A DNA stretch of 41,675 nt from Bordetella parapertussis (GCA_945862495.1 CAMAYM010000011.1:1-41675); one strand, 5' to 3'; shown: positions 6,717 to 14,909, counted from the first letter of the stretch. Numbers and translations are program-made. Notes: generated from the sequence alone by a model not told the origin.

Positions 6717-7892
6717 CTATGTGTTGCGGGTGGGAGGTTGGTGATCGTAACCGGTGACGTCGAGACCAAAGCCTGGCATGATACTTGGCATTTTTCTGGG
6801 TCGCGCCAACAACCGCATCTGCCCAACGTTGAGGTCACGCAAGATTTGTGCCCCCATTCCGTAAGTGCGCAGATCCATGCGGCCGGATTCACGTTTAACG
6901 CGTGCAGGCGCATCGCTTTGAGAAGCCGTCATTTGTTCAAACAAGTGGCTTGAAGAGCCTTGGCAATTGAGAAATACCATCACGCCCGCTTCGGTTTCGC
7001 GGATCGCGCGCAGTGCCTCGGCAACACCCCAGCTATGGCCAGGACTTTGAACGTCAATCAGATCAAGAATGGAGGTGGGCTCATGCACGCGCACGAGCGT
7101 CTCGCGGCGGGGATCGACTTGACCATGCACTAACGCCAAGTGCGGGTTACCTGCCACCGTATCACGATAGGCAATCATCTTGAACTCGCCCCAAGGCGTC
7201 TGCACTTGGCGCTCGCTGACACGCTCAATGACCGACTCGTGCTCATTGCGATATTGGATTAAGTCGGCAATCGTGCCAATTTTTAAATTGTGCGTCCGAC
7301 CATAATCAATCAGATCGGGAAGGCGGGCCATGGTACCGTCAGGCTTTAAGATCTCACAAATGACTGCAGCAGGGGTCAAGCCCGCCATGGCGGTCAGATC
7401 ACAGCCGGCCTCAGTGTGTCCTGCACGCACCAGCACGCCACCGGGAACAGCCTGCAATGGAAAAATATGTCCAGGCTGTACAAGATCAGTCGCCTTGGCA
7501 TCGCGCGCAACTGCGACGCGAACGGTTCTTGCGCGATCCGCGACAGAAATACCTGTTTCTACGCCCTCTGCGGCTTCGATCGACACAGTGAAATTGGTAC
7601 CGTAGGCCGTCCCATTTCGATTGGACATCAGTGGCAGCTCAAGCTGGCGGCAACGTTCTTCGGTGAGCGTCAGACACACAAGCCCGCGCCCATGCGTCAC
7701 CATGAAATTGATCGCCTCTGGCGTGACAAACTCAGCGGCCATCACCAGATCACCTTCGTTTTCGCGGTCTTCTTCGTCAACCAGAATCACCATACGTCCC
7801 ATTTTGAGCTCAGAAATAATCTCGGAGACAGGAGAGATCGCAGCCGCAAGATCGGCGTCGAGCGAGGGAGCAGAAGAAAGTTTGGCAGACAT
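6717..7892 (-). CDS. ribB: 3,4-dihydroxy-2-butanone-4-phosphate synthase with degenerate GTP cyclohydrolase II domain
   Basis: A 391-residue two-domain protein. The N-terminal half is a complete RibB, which makes the four-carbon riboflavin precursor from ribulose 5-phosphate. Its motifs are VDEEDRENEGDLVMAAEF (38-55), a THGRGLVCL strand, and RAGHTEAGCDL. The C-terminal half has the length and order of RibA (GTP cyclohydrolase II), but where RibA carries its zinc cysteines it reads VRVHEPTSILDLIDVQ with no Cys cluster. Cyclohydrolase activity is therefore unlikely and a separate ribA should exist elsewhere. The start at 7892 (MSAKLSS) was preferred over an upstream in-frame codon at 8030. It heads the six-gene operon. 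Confidence 0.93.
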   Translation of the reverse strand: MSAKLSSAPSLDADLAAAISPVSEIISELKMGRMVILVDEEDRENEGDLVMAAEFVTPEAINFMVTHGRGLVCLTLTEERCRQLELPLMSNRNGTAYGTNFTVSIEAAEGVETGISVADRARTVRVAVARDAKATDLVQPGHIFPLQAVPGGVLVRAGHTEAGCDLTAMAGLTPAAVICEILKPDGTMARLPDLIDYGRTHNLKIGTIADLIQYRNEHESVIERVSERQVQTPWGEFKMIAYRDTVAGNPHLALVHGQVDPRRETLVRVHEPTSILDLIDVQSPGHSWGVAEALRAIRETEAGVMVFLNCQGSSSHLFEQMTASQSDAPARVKRESGRMDLRTYGMGAQILRDLNVGQMRLLARPRKMPSIMPGFGLDVTGYDHQPPTRNT

Positions 7893-7925
7893 GATGGCGT
7901 TATGCTGAGACACGTGTAAAAACCT

Positions 7926-7931
7926 ATTATA
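7926..7931 (-). promoter_or_regulatory. Probable -10 box of the ribB operon
   Basis: A perfect TATAAT on the minus strand, 34 nt before the ribB ATG. No good -35 hexamer is found at 16-18 nt. The leader would be only about 27 nt, too short for an FMN riboswitch, and none of the conserved FMN-riboswitch sequence is visible up to 8186. Confidence 0.5.
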
Positions 7932-8018
7932 GAATCCTCGCATCAAAGCACACCTAGAATCCCTGCATCGACCCGCAATGCGCGCGTTGAAACCATATTT
8001 TTCACTCTTGGCGCTGAT

Positions 8019-8138
8019 ATGCCTATGCAACCGCTCAAAGACTTTTCTGTCGTCTGCGCCGCCAAGATTCGCTTTGTTTTAAGCGATATGGACGACACTA
8101 TTGGTGGCGAGGGTTTTGTTGACATAGCACAATACTAG
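8019..8138 (+). pseudogene. N-terminal fragment of a HAD-superfamily hydrolase
   Basis: A 39-codon open frame, MPMQPLKDFSVV through to a TAG. It contains AAKIRFVLSDMDDTIGGEG: a beta strand leading into DxDxT, the nucleophile motif I of HAD phosphatases (D-M-D-D-T). In intact relatives this sits 10-25 residues from the start of a protein of 220-290 residues. Here the frame stops about 16 residues after the motif and no other HAD motif follows before the next gene at 8193. I read it as the 5' remnant of a deleted phosphatase gene. The alternative is a start buried in noncoding DNA with a chance motif, but strand and motif agree well. Confidence 0.55.
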
Positions 8139-8192
8139 CTGAACGCGAAAGGTTTAAAATAACGCTTAGACTCAGGGTTAAGGGGTATGGCT

Positions 8193-9836
8193 ATGTCAGA
8201 ACAAGAACTCAAGCTTAATGTGCCAGTCCAAGCACAAGCACGCGTCGAGCAAGCTGTACAACGCGCGAAATACACTCAGATTCAATTGCGCGCCCTCTAT
8301 TTTGATACCCACAGCCGTGCCTTGGTACGGGCACGGATAGCGCTCAGGCTCCGTCTGGAGGGCAGCCAATGGGTACAAACGCTCAAGATGCCTGGCGAGC
8401 ATCATTTGTCTCGCGTTGAAATCAATCACGATCGTCCTGAGGCTACGCTCGATTTGAGCGTGTATGCGGGTACACCTGCCGGTGAGATTCTGTCTGGCCT
8501 GTCTGAGCCTTTGCAAGTTTGTTACGAAACGGATGTGCTGCGGCAATTACGCGACATCCGCACACGCGCTGGCGTGGTGGAGCTCGCCTTTGATCGCGGC
8601 TGGCTGCGCGCAGGCACACTGGCACTCCCCATTTCAGAGCTTGAATTTGAACTTAAACGCGGCCATCTTGAAGCGGTCTTTGAGGCAGGGCGAACGTGGC
8701 AACAGAAATTCGGCCTCATCCTTGACTTTCGAAGCAAAGCAGAGCGCGGTGACCGGTTAGCGCAGTTGGCTCAATCACTCGATGTCGTGCAAGCCATGCC
8801 AACGCACGATGCCGACTCGCGCCAACAACAAGACGATCGTCGGGCGCAACGGGTAGCAGACTTTTGGAAACCGCGAGGCGCTGAAATTGTTTCTTTAGGG
8901 CGTGCGGTCAAGCAACGTGACCCCGCTCAAGTACTCGCCGTGGTGACCACGGAGTGTTTAGAACAGATCGTACGCAACACCGCGGTGCTGTGTGAGGTCG
9001 ACACGGCGGGGATTTGCCAGGCGGCGACCCCTGAGCACATCCACCAACTTCGCGTGGGGATTCGAAGACTCCGGTCTGCTTGGTCCTTTTTTGATGGTCT
9101 GACGGAGCTGCCCTCGCTTGAGCTTCGAGAGCAAATCAAAGAGTATTTTTCGCATCTTGGCGGAACACGGGATGAGGACGTACTGAAGGGAACTGTCCTA
9201 CCCGCGATCGCGGCAGCTGGACTGCCACCCTTAGTGCTTCCTGTTACCCCACACCAGAGCACAGGCACTCAACTCGTGGCGAGCACGGGCTTTCAGCGCT
9301 GGCTTCTCGACATCCTGGCGTTGTGCACAATACCGGCGGCGCCATTGGTGGTTCAACCGGTTCCGCCTTTGACAGTCGCACCAAGCGATGATGGAGATCA
9401 TGGCGATGTGTTTATCTTTCCTCGTGCACCCCAGGTCCCGCAAAAGCCACCGCTTAAACCTCTATTAATTAAAAAACTTAAAAAGTGGCACCGCAAGATT
9501 TTGCAACATGGCGTGACCTTTCGCGACCTAAACATCGAGCAGCAACATGCATTACGTAAAAAGTGTAAAAAATTGCGTTACATACTTCAGTTCTGCGAAT
9601 GCCTTTTGCCCGCCGAAAACCTACAACCTTACAGAAAGCAACTCGCCGTTGTGCAAGACATTTTAGGTGAGATGAACGATCTTTACGTTGCGTTGCCACT
9701 TTTTGAATCACTCAAAATCGAGCAACCTCAGGCATGGTTTGCTTGCGGTTGGATCCAGGCGCGTCAAGCCATGCTCACCGATACTGCCTCTAAAGCATTT
9801 AACCGCTTGGCCAAAACCAGACCACCTTGGGAATAA
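8193..9836 (+). CDS. CYTH-CHAD domain protein (inorganic triphosphatase-like)
   Basis: A 547-residue two-domain protein. The N-terminal CYTH tunnel domain begins with the ExExK signature EQELK and continues with basic strands (RARIALRLRLEG, VQTLKMPG) and ELEFELK near residues 150-156, the usual metal and triphosphate ligands. E. coli YgiF, with the same layout, hydrolyses tripolyphosphate. The C-terminal CHAD domain (about 220-547) has the His/Arg-rich helices HIHQLRVGIRRLRSAW and ALRKKCKKLRYILQF, thought to bind polyphosphate. A proline-rich linker near residues 350-430 interrupts the CHAD half. I chose the ATG at 8193 because AAGGGG (8180-8185) is well spaced for it; the ATG at 8187 is too close. 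It is convergent with ftsY. Confidence 0.9.
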   Translation: MSEQELKLNVPVQAQARVEQAVQRAKYTQIQLRALYFDTHSRALVRARIALRLRLEGSQWVQTLKMPGEHHLSRVEINHDRPEATLDLSVYAGTPAGEILSGLSEPLQVCYETDVLRQLRDIRTRAGVVELAFDRGWLRAGTLALPISELEFELKRGHLEAVFEAGRTWQQKFGLILDFRSKAERGDRLAQLAQSLDVVQAMPTHDADSRQQQDDRRAQRVADFWKPRGAEIVSLGRAVKQRDPAQVLAVVTTECLEQIVRNTAVLCEVDTAGICQAATPEHIHQLRVGIRRLRSAWSFFDGLTELPSLELREQIKEYFSHLGGTRDEDVLKGTVLPAIAAAGLPPLVLPVTPHQSTGTQLVASTGFQRWLLDILALCTIPAAPLVVQPVPPLTVAPSDDGDHGDVFIFPRAPQVPQKPPLKPLLIKKLKKWHRKILQHGVTFRDLNIEQQHALRKKCKKLRYILQFCECLLPAENLQPYRKQLAVVQDILGEMNDLYVALPLFESLKIEQPQAWFACGWIQARQAMLTDTASKAFNRLAKTRPPWE

Positions 9837-9850
9837 ACAGAGTGGCAGGG

Positions 9851-11143
9851 TCAGCCAACCACGGCCGCAGCGAACTCTGCGGCAACAAAAGGTTGCAGAT
9901 CCTCAATTTTTTCACCGACACCAATCCAGTAAACCGGTACAGGACGCACGCCCTGACTTCCAGCAGCCACTGCAGCCAAGGTGCCGCCTTTGGCTGTGCC
10001 ATCGAGCTTGGTCACAATCAGACCGGTAAGTCCCACCGCCGCATCAAAGGCACGAATTTGCGCCAATACGTTTTGCCCTGAGTTGCCATCCACGACGAGT
10101 AAGACCTCGTGCGGTGCAGTTGGATCTGCCTTGGCAATAACACGCCGGATTTTCTTAAGCTCATCCATCAAATGGAGTTGTGTCGGCAAGCGGCCAGCTG
10201 TGTCGACCATCACAACATCCATGCCCCGCGCACGACCGGCATGCACGGAATCAAAAGCCACCGCAGCGGGATCTGCACCTTCTTGGGCAATCACATCGAC
10301 CTTGTTGCGCGCGCCCCATTCGATCAACTGCTGTCGTGCTGCGGCGCGAAACGTATCTCCTGCGGCAAGCAGGACTCGGGCGCCCTCATGCTGAAGCGCA
10401 AACGCCAGCTTACCGATCGACGTTGTTTTTCCCGCGCCATTCACACCCGTAATCATTACGACCAAGGGTTTGACACGGCCGACATCAAAAGGCTTTTCTA
10501 GCACTTTTAAATGCTCTGTCAGCACTTCGCGTAAGGCCTGACGCACGCCTTCTGCGTCTTCGATTCGATCGCGTTTAACGCGCATGCGTAAGGTACTGAG
10601 CAATTGCTCAGTGGCCTCAACACCGGCATCGGCCATGATCAATGCCGTTTCAAGTTCTTCGAAGAGTGCCTCATCTACGCGCACGCCGACAAACAAACTG
10701 CCGATGCTTTGACCTGTTTTAGCCAATCCGCCCTTCAGTCTTTCAAGCCAAGAGGCCTTTTTTTCCTGATTTTGCTCTGACAGTTCAGCCTCAAGCTGGT
10801 CGGATGGCTCGCTTTCCATTCGCGACGCGATCGGTTCGACTGTGACGATTGACTCGGCTGGCGCTGTCGGCGCGAATACCACAATTGGTTGCGGTGGCTC
10901 GATGGGCGTCATCGCTGTGACACCCGCGCGACCTACTCCGCCTAAGGCCGAAGCAAACGCGCTACGCCTAAACGGTGCTTGTGCAGGTAAGGCGGGGGCC
11001 GTCTCTGACAGCGTCTCAGGTACGATCACCTTTTCTGCGGATTGATCTGGGATATGCTCCGACTCGTGAGTGACGAGCGTGGGCAACTGATCTTCGACTG
11101 AAGACTCAGATGACGTTGATTTTTTCTTGAAGAAGCGAAACAT
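9851..11143 (-). CDS. ftsY: Signal recognition particle receptor FtsY
   Basis: A membrane-associated GTPase that docks SRP-bound ribosomes at the translocon. The 430 residues comprise a basic N-terminal patch (MFRFFKKK), a variable acidic/proline-rich A domain to about residue 130, the helical N domain (about 130-220) and the SRP-type G domain. GTPase motifs are G1 GVNGAGKTTSIGKLA (233-247), G3 DTAGRLPTQ, G4 TKLDGTAKGG, and the closing G5 region. The start at 11143 was chosen because the upstream in-frame extension lies inside rsmD. It is head-to-head with rsmD with one nt between the start codons. Confidence 0.96.
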   Translation of the reverse strand: MFRFFKKKSTSSESSVEDQLPTLVTHESEHIPDQSAEKVIVPETLSETAPALPAQAPFRRSAFASALGGVGRAGVTAMTPIEPPQPIVVFAPTAPAESIVTVEPIASRMESEPSDQLEAELSEQNQEKKASWLERLKGGLAKTGQSIGSLFVGVRVDEALFEELETALIMADAGVEATEQLLSTLRMRVKRDRIEDAEGVRQALREVLTEHLKVLEKPFDVGRVKPLVVMITGVNGAGKTTSIGKLAFALQHEGARVLLAAGDTFRAAARQQLIEWGARNKVDVIAQEGADPAAVAFDSVHAGRARGMDVVMVDTAGRLPTQLHLMDELKKIRRVIAKADPTAPHEVLLVVDGNSGQNVLAQIRAFDAAVGLTGLIVTKLDGTAKGGTLAAVAAGSQGVRPVPVYWIGVGEKIEDLQPFVAAEFAAAVVG

Positions 11144-11144
11144 A

Positions 11145-11708
11145 GTGAAGAAGTATATTCGCATCGTGGCCGGACAGTTTCGTCGAACGCCAATTGAGGT
11201 CATCGACGCGGAGGGTTTACGCCCGACCCCAGACCGCGTGCGTGAAACGCTATTTAACTGGCTAAATTATTTTTGGGGCGGAGAATTTTCCGATAAGCAG
11301 GTGCTGGATTTGTTTGCTGGCAGCGGTGCACTGGGCTTCGAAGCCGCCTCCAGAGGCGTCGCGCACGTCCAAATGGTGGAACAACACCCTCGTGCGGTCG
11401 CCTCGCTGCGCGCGTTGCGAGACAAGCTTGGCGCCACAGCCGTCAGGATCCATGCGGGTGACGCCACACATGTACTGGAACGGCTCGAAGCCGCTCGCTT
11501 TGACTTAATTTTTATTGATCCCCCATTTGGCAAAAACTGGCTAGAATCGCTGTGGCCTCTTTTGCCGGATTTGTTGGAACCCAACGGTCTTGTTTATATT
11601 GAGGCTGAAAAACCGGTTTTAGCGCCGGACGGGTACAGGTTATTGCGCCAAGATCGCGCAGGGGCCGTACACTATCATCTCTTACAAATTGTTGCACTGC
11701 AAAAATGA
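11145..11708 (+). CDS. rsmD: 16S rRNA (guanine(966)-N(2))-methyltransferase
   Basis: It methylates G966 of 16S rRNA in assembled 30S particles using SAM. The Rossmann methyltransferase core is evident: IRIVAGQFRRTPI at the N-terminus, RPTPDRVRETLFNWL, motif I LDLFAGSGALGFEAASRG, and the catalytic motif IV FIDPPFGKNW. The length (187 residues from the GTG at 11145) fits the family. An in-frame TTG at 11127 would add six residues and overlap ftsY. Its stop overlaps the coaD start (ATGA), and rsmD-coaD pairing is widespread. Confidence 0.93.
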   Translation: MKKYIRIVAGQFRRTPIEVIDAEGLRPTPDRVRETLFNWLNYFWGGEFSDKQVLDLFAGSGALGFEAASRGVAHVQMVEQHPRAVASLRALRDKLGATAVRIHAGDATHVLERLEAARFDLIFIDPPFGKNWLESLWPLLPDLLEPNGLVYIEAEKPVLAPDGYRLLRQDRAGAVHYHLLQIVALQK

Positions 11709-12217
11709 TCACTGCTATTTATCCCGGAACGTTCGACCCGATGACACGCGGCCATGAGGACTTAGTGCGCCGAGCAGCCGGCCTGTTCGACCAGGTTGTC
11801 ATTGGCGTAGCGCACAGCCGTAAAAAAAGCCCTTTTTTCTCTGTTGACGAACGCGTAGAAATCGCACGCGAAGTCTTGAGTCATTACCCTAACGTCAAAG
11901 TTGCGAGCTTTGCAGGCCTGCTCAAAGACTTTGTCCGTGAGCAAGAGGGGCGCGTCATCGTGCGTGGTCTACGCGCCGTGTCTGACTTTGAATACGAGTT
12001 TCAAATGGCTGGCATGAATCGCCATCTGCTGCCTGAGGTCGAAACATTGTTCATGACCCCTTCGGACCAGTACCAGTTCATTTCTGGCACGATCGTGCGA
12101 GAAATTGCCGAACTCGGCGGCGATGTCAGCAAGTTTGTCTTTCCCTCGGTTGAGCGTTGGCTTCAAGCCAAGGCCAAAGAGAGACGCGAGCAAACCGCTG
12201 CAGCGCCCAAGACCTAA
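11705..12217 (+). CDS. coaD: Phosphopantetheine adenylyltransferase
   Basis: It transfers AMP from ATP to 4'-phosphopantetheine, the penultimate step of coenzyme A synthesis. The nucleotidyltransferase signature GTFDPMTRGHEDL (about 8-20) includes the T/HxGH catalytic motif. RGLRAVSDFEYEFQMAGMNR is the CoaD-specific segment, and FISGTIVREIAELGGDVSKFV near residue 130 carries the second ATP motif, with Gly where Ser is usual in ISST/S. The length of 170 residues is about 10 more than typical because of a Lys/Arg-rich tail. It overlaps rsmD by 4 nt and is followed 38 nt later by a ferredoxin gene. Confidence 0.96.
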   Translation: MITAIYPGTFDPMTRGHEDLVRRAAGLFDQVVIGVAHSRKKSPFFSVDERVEIAREVLSHYPNVKVASFAGLLKDFVREQEGRVIVRGLRAVSDFEYEFQMAGMNRHLLPEVETLFMTPSDQYQFISGTIVREIAELGGDVSKFVFPSVERWLQAKAKERREQTAAAPKT

Positions 12218-12255
12218 GCCTCACCGCACCCACTCCACCAGGACGCCTATCCAAG

Positions 12256-12519
12256 ATGGCCCTACGCATCACCGACGAATGCATCAATTGTGACGTGTGC
12301 GAGCCACCATGTCCCAATGAGGCCATCTCAATGGGTGAATCGATTTACGTGATCAATCCTGATGCGTGTACGGAGTGTGTCGGGCATTTCGATGAGCCTC
12401 AATGCAAAGTCGTATGCCCTGTCGACTGCATTGAGCTGCATCCCGATTGGAAAGAAGGACAAGACGCCTTGATGGCTAAATATCACGTACTCACAAGTGC
12501 TAAAGCAGCCAAAGCTTAA
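12256..12519 (+). CDS. 2[4Fe-4S] ferredoxin, YfhL/Alvin type
   Basis: A small electron-transfer protein of 87 residues. The first cluster motif is CxxCxxCxxxCP (Cys 9, 12, 15, 19). The second has the extended spacing typical of the Allochromatium-type family, CxxC-x8-CxxxC (Cys 38, 41, 50, 54) plus Cys58. The insertion lowers the redox potential of one cluster in characterised members. The ATG at 12256 was taken because the preceding 33 codons overlap coaD in another frame and are not ferredoxin-like. The coaD-ferredoxin adjacency is common in beta- and gammaproteobacteria. It faces the MOSC-domain gene, ending 23 nt from it. Confidence 0.93.
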   Translation: MALRITDECINCDVCEPPCPNEAISMGESIYVINPDACTECVGHFDEPQCKVVCPVDCIELHPDWKEGQDALMAKYHVLTSAKAAKA

Positions 12520-12542
12520 GGCTATTGGCTCTTTTTGGTGAC

Positions 12543-12947
12543 TTAAGCCGTGGGCCACACCACCGGACTGGCCTCTGGGTGAAGTTTGACCAAGCGACAG
12601 GGCTGCCCTGCGACGTGGGTCAACCACGTCGCAGTCACATCCCCCTCATCGACCACTACGACAGACTGCTTGCCGACTTGTACGGTCCGCTTGACGCTAT
12701 CGTCGTCCTCAATCACATCAAGTGGAATATCAATCCGCAACATCCCGGGCGCACGCAGAACCAACGAGCCCAACTTGATCTCTGTCACAACACTTGTCAG
12801 GGCCGCACACCGCGCTGCGTTCAACCAATGCCCATTTGCATCGACCACAAACCAGCGCTGATGATAGTCAGCCGCTTGCCGACGTTCGAGTCCGGCGCAT
12901 CCCATTACGGGAAAAAAAACTGTGTTCGATGCAGCAGCAGAAGTCAT
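12543..12947 (-). CDS. Stand-alone MOSC N-terminal beta-barrel domain protein
   Basis: A 134-residue protein resembling only the first half of MOSC proteins such as YcbX, which bind molybdenum cofactor for N-hydroxylated-base reduction. The match runs from FFPVMGCAGLE (compare the family's YPVKSCAG) through HQRWFVVDANGHWLNAARCAAL to a C-terminal TATWLTHVAGQPCRLVKL. Normal family length is about 270-290. The catalytic C-terminal MOSC domain with its conserved Cys is absent, and only 23 nt separate the stop from the ferredoxin stop. It could be a truncated relic or a genuine short protein. Confidence 0.65.
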   Translation of the reverse strand: MTSAAASNTVFFPVMGCAGLERRQAADYHQRWFVVDANGHWLNAARCAALTSVVTEIKLGSLVLRAPGMLRIDIPLDVIEDDDSVKRTVQVGKQSVVVVDEGDVTATWLTHVAGQPCRLVKLHPEASPVVWPTA

Positions 12948-13017
12948 ATTTCAAGCGATCCATTTAATGGGTTAAACCTGTTTACACTTTAGCCTATCTC
13001 AACAAGGAGTCACAACA

Positions 13018-13401
13018 ATGAAAATTGACCGGCTGGATCATCTCGTACTGACTGTCGCGAGTCTTGAAAAAACCTGTGATTTTTATTCCAAGGTTTTAGG
13101 GTTTGAGGTGATCACTTTTCTAGGGGATCGCAAAGCACTAGGATTTGGTCAACAGAAAATCAATCTGCATCAAATCGACAATACCTATGATCCCAAGGCT
13201 TTACGCCCGACCGCGGGCTCAGGAGACTTGTGTTTTATCGCCTCAACACCCGTCGCTGTCATCATGGAAGAACTCACGGCAGCAGGCATAAACATCGAAA
13301 TCGGTCCTGTTGAACGCACCGGCGCCAAAGGAAAAATACTGTCTGTGTATCTCCGCGACCCGGATCAGAACCTCATTGAAATTTCAAATTACCTCGCCTA
13401 G
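13018..13401 (+). CDS. VOC-family (glyoxalase-fold) protein
   Basis: A 127-residue vicinal-oxygen-chelate protein, the metal-dependent fold shared by glyoxalase I, dioxygenases and antibiotic-binding proteins. It starts MKIDRLDHLVLTV, with the first metal ligand His8. The second His is in INLHQI (51) and the terminal Glu in LIEISNY (121). The sequence resembles the GLOD5/virulence-protein-like branch, whose substrate is unknown. An AAGGAG ribosome site lies 9 nt before the ATG. It is divergent from the MOSC gene across a 70-bp spacer and stands alone ahead of the ABC operon promoter. Confidence 0.88.
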   Translation: MKIDRLDHLVLTVASLEKTCDFYSKVLGFEVITFLGDRKALGFGQQKINLHQIDNTYDPKALRPTAGSGDLCFIASTPVAVIMEELTAAGINIEIGPVERTGAKGKILSVYLRDPDQNLIEISNYLA

Positions 13402-13436
13402 TCTGGGCCTACGGGTTTCTCCCACCCCAATCTTTC

Positions 13437-13466
13437 TTGACAGGGACTAAGCCTAATCGTCATATT
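13437..13466 (+). promoter_or_regulatory. Promoter of the branched-chain-type ABC operon
   Basis: A perfect -35 TTGACA (13437-13442), an 18-nt spacer, and CATATT (13461-13466, 4 of 6 matches to TATAAT). It is followed by an AT-rich leader of about 60 nt to the binding-protein start. The rest of the 13402-13535 gap holds a GTAGTAGTAGT run and no further gene. Confidence 0.55.
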
Positions 13467-13535
13467 GCGTTATAAAGAAAAAAAGTAGTAGTAGTGTCAT
13501 AAAACATAAAAATGATTCAAAAATCTGGAGACAAC

Positions 13536-14810
13536 ATGAGAACAAAGTACACCCAAAGTTCAGTCTTAGCATCGCGTCGTAAATTGCTAAAAGGCGCAGC
13601 GGCGACTGCTGGCATTGCAGCACTCGGTCTGCCCGCGATCTCACTGGCTCAGAACAAACCCATCCGCATTGGTATGCCGACCATTCTGTCGGGTCGTGTT
13701 GCGATGCTTGGCATCGCCTCGCGCAATGCTGTGACCATGGAAGTCGAAAAATTTAATGCCGCGGGCGGTTTGAACGGTCGCATGATCGAAATGGTGGTGC
13801 GTGACTCCAAAGGTCAGCCACAAGAGGCCGCGCGGGTCGCACGTGAATTGATCACAGGCGATGGTTGTGAAATCATTTGGGATGCCGAAGCCTCCTCTGG
13901 CGCGTTTGCTGTGCACGAGGTCGCGAAAGATCTCGGCGTACTTGTTGTCCATACTTGCTCAGAAACCTCCTCACTCACCGCGGATCCAAAGCTGCGCGTA
14001 CCAACGGCGTTCCGCTGCGCACGCCAAGGCATTCATGACGCGATTGCGGGCGGCTCCTACGGCGCCGAGATTGCTAAAAAGCTCAAACTGACGCGTTGGA
14101 TGAGTATTTCTCCCGACTACGCCTATGGTCGCGACACGACGGCGGAGTATTTTGAATACCTCAAACATTTCAACAGCAATATCGAAATCGTCGGTCAAGT
14201 CTGGCCAAAACTATTTCAGGCCGACTACAGCGAAAACATCACACGGATGGTGCAAGGTAAACCACAAGCGGTTTACTCCTGCTTGTGGGGTGGTGACATG
14301 ACCTCGTTTATCGACCAGTCAAACATTTATGCGTTGTTCAAAGACAAGCAATTCTTCTCGCCTAACTTAGCCGAGTATGCCGTGCTGACAGCGGTCAAAA
14401 ACGTGCCTCCGAACATGCACTCTGGCAATCGCTACTTGCGAAGTTTTCCTGACACCGCCGCGAATGCTGCGTGGGCTGATGCCTACCGGGCCAAATTCAA
14501 AGAGTTGGCCCTAAACTGGTCCTGGCAAAATGCAGCAGGTATCGGATTCTTGACCACTGCAATGAAAAAAGCGAACAGTGCGGACGGCAAGAAAATTGCC
14601 GAAGCAATGCGTGGCCTTAAGATCGACTCACCCTTTGGTGCAGATGGCACGCTCACAATGCGCGCGGAAGACAACACCGTCGTCAACTATGCGATCGGCT
14701 ATGGCTCCTTGACGAATAAAGAGCCCTTCATGACCAATCAAGTCAACGGCAAGTGGGATCAGATCTACGCGCTGGAAGCCGAATGGAAAAAGCGTAAAGG
14801 CTGGGCATAA
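13536..14810 (+). CDS. ABC transporter periplasmic substrate-binding protein (Leu/Ile/Val-type), Tat-exported
   Basis: The receptor of the uptake system encoded downstream. The 424-residue protein starts MRTKYTQ at 13536, with GGAG 5 nt upstream; an earlier ATG at 13512 is less well placed. The N-terminus has a twin-arginine signal, SRRKLLKGAAATAGIAALG, with likely cleavage after SLAQ. The mature part has the type I periplasmic fold of the LivJ family: IRIGMPTILSGRVAMLG, GGLNGRMIEMVVRDSKGQPQEAA, and SPDYAYGRD near the hinge. Tat export suggests folding before secretion. The ligand is not predictable; related receptors bind amino acids, aromatic acids, amides or urea. A stem-loop follows the stop. 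Confidence 0.92.
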   Translation: MRTKYTQSSVLASRRKLLKGAAATAGIAALGLPAISLAQNKPIRIGMPTILSGRVAMLGIASRNAVTMEVEKFNAAGGLNGRMIEMVVRDSKGQPQEAARVARELITGDGCEIIWDAEASSGAFAVHEVAKDLGVLVVHTCSETSSLTADPKLRVPTAFRCARQGIHDAIAGGSYGAEIAKKLKLTRWMSISPDYAYGRDTTAEYFEYLKHFNSNIEIVGQVWPKLFQADYSENITRMVQGKPQAVYSCLWGGDMTSFIDQSNIYALFKDKQFFSPNLAEYAVLTAVKNVPPNMHSGNRYLRSFPDTAANAAWADAYRAKFKELALNWSWQNAAGIGFLTTAMKKANSADGKKIAEAMRGLKIDSPFGADGTLTMRAEDNTVVNYAIGYGSLTNKEPFMTNQVNGKWDQIYALEAEWKKRKGWA

Positions 14811-14835
14811 GCCGTCGCCTGAATGTTTGATCGCA

Positions 14836-14868
14836 CAGAGTCTCACCCATGCTTGGGTTGAGACTCTG
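14836..14868 (+). terminator. Stem-loop between the binding protein and livH-type genes
   Basis: The arms CAGAGTCTCA-CCCA and TGGGTTGAGACTCTG pair with a single bulged base. There is no proper T-run after it. Placed between a binding-protein gene and its permease, it probably limits read-through or protects the upstream mRNA, giving more receptor than permease. The rest of the 14811-14909 gap holds only the permease ribosome site. Confidence 0.6.
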
Positions 14869-14909
14869 TTGCCTACACCCCGATACGCCTGCACCTCTCG
14901 GAGATATCC

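Noticed and set aside
7893..8018. FMN riboswitch before the ribB operon
   Set aside because: The TATAAT lies 34 nt before the start codon and none of the conserved FMN-element sequence is present.
13485..13496. GTAGTAGTAGT short repeat in the ABC operon leader
   Set aside because: Only about three to four units; too short to call a functional repeat or phase-variable tract.
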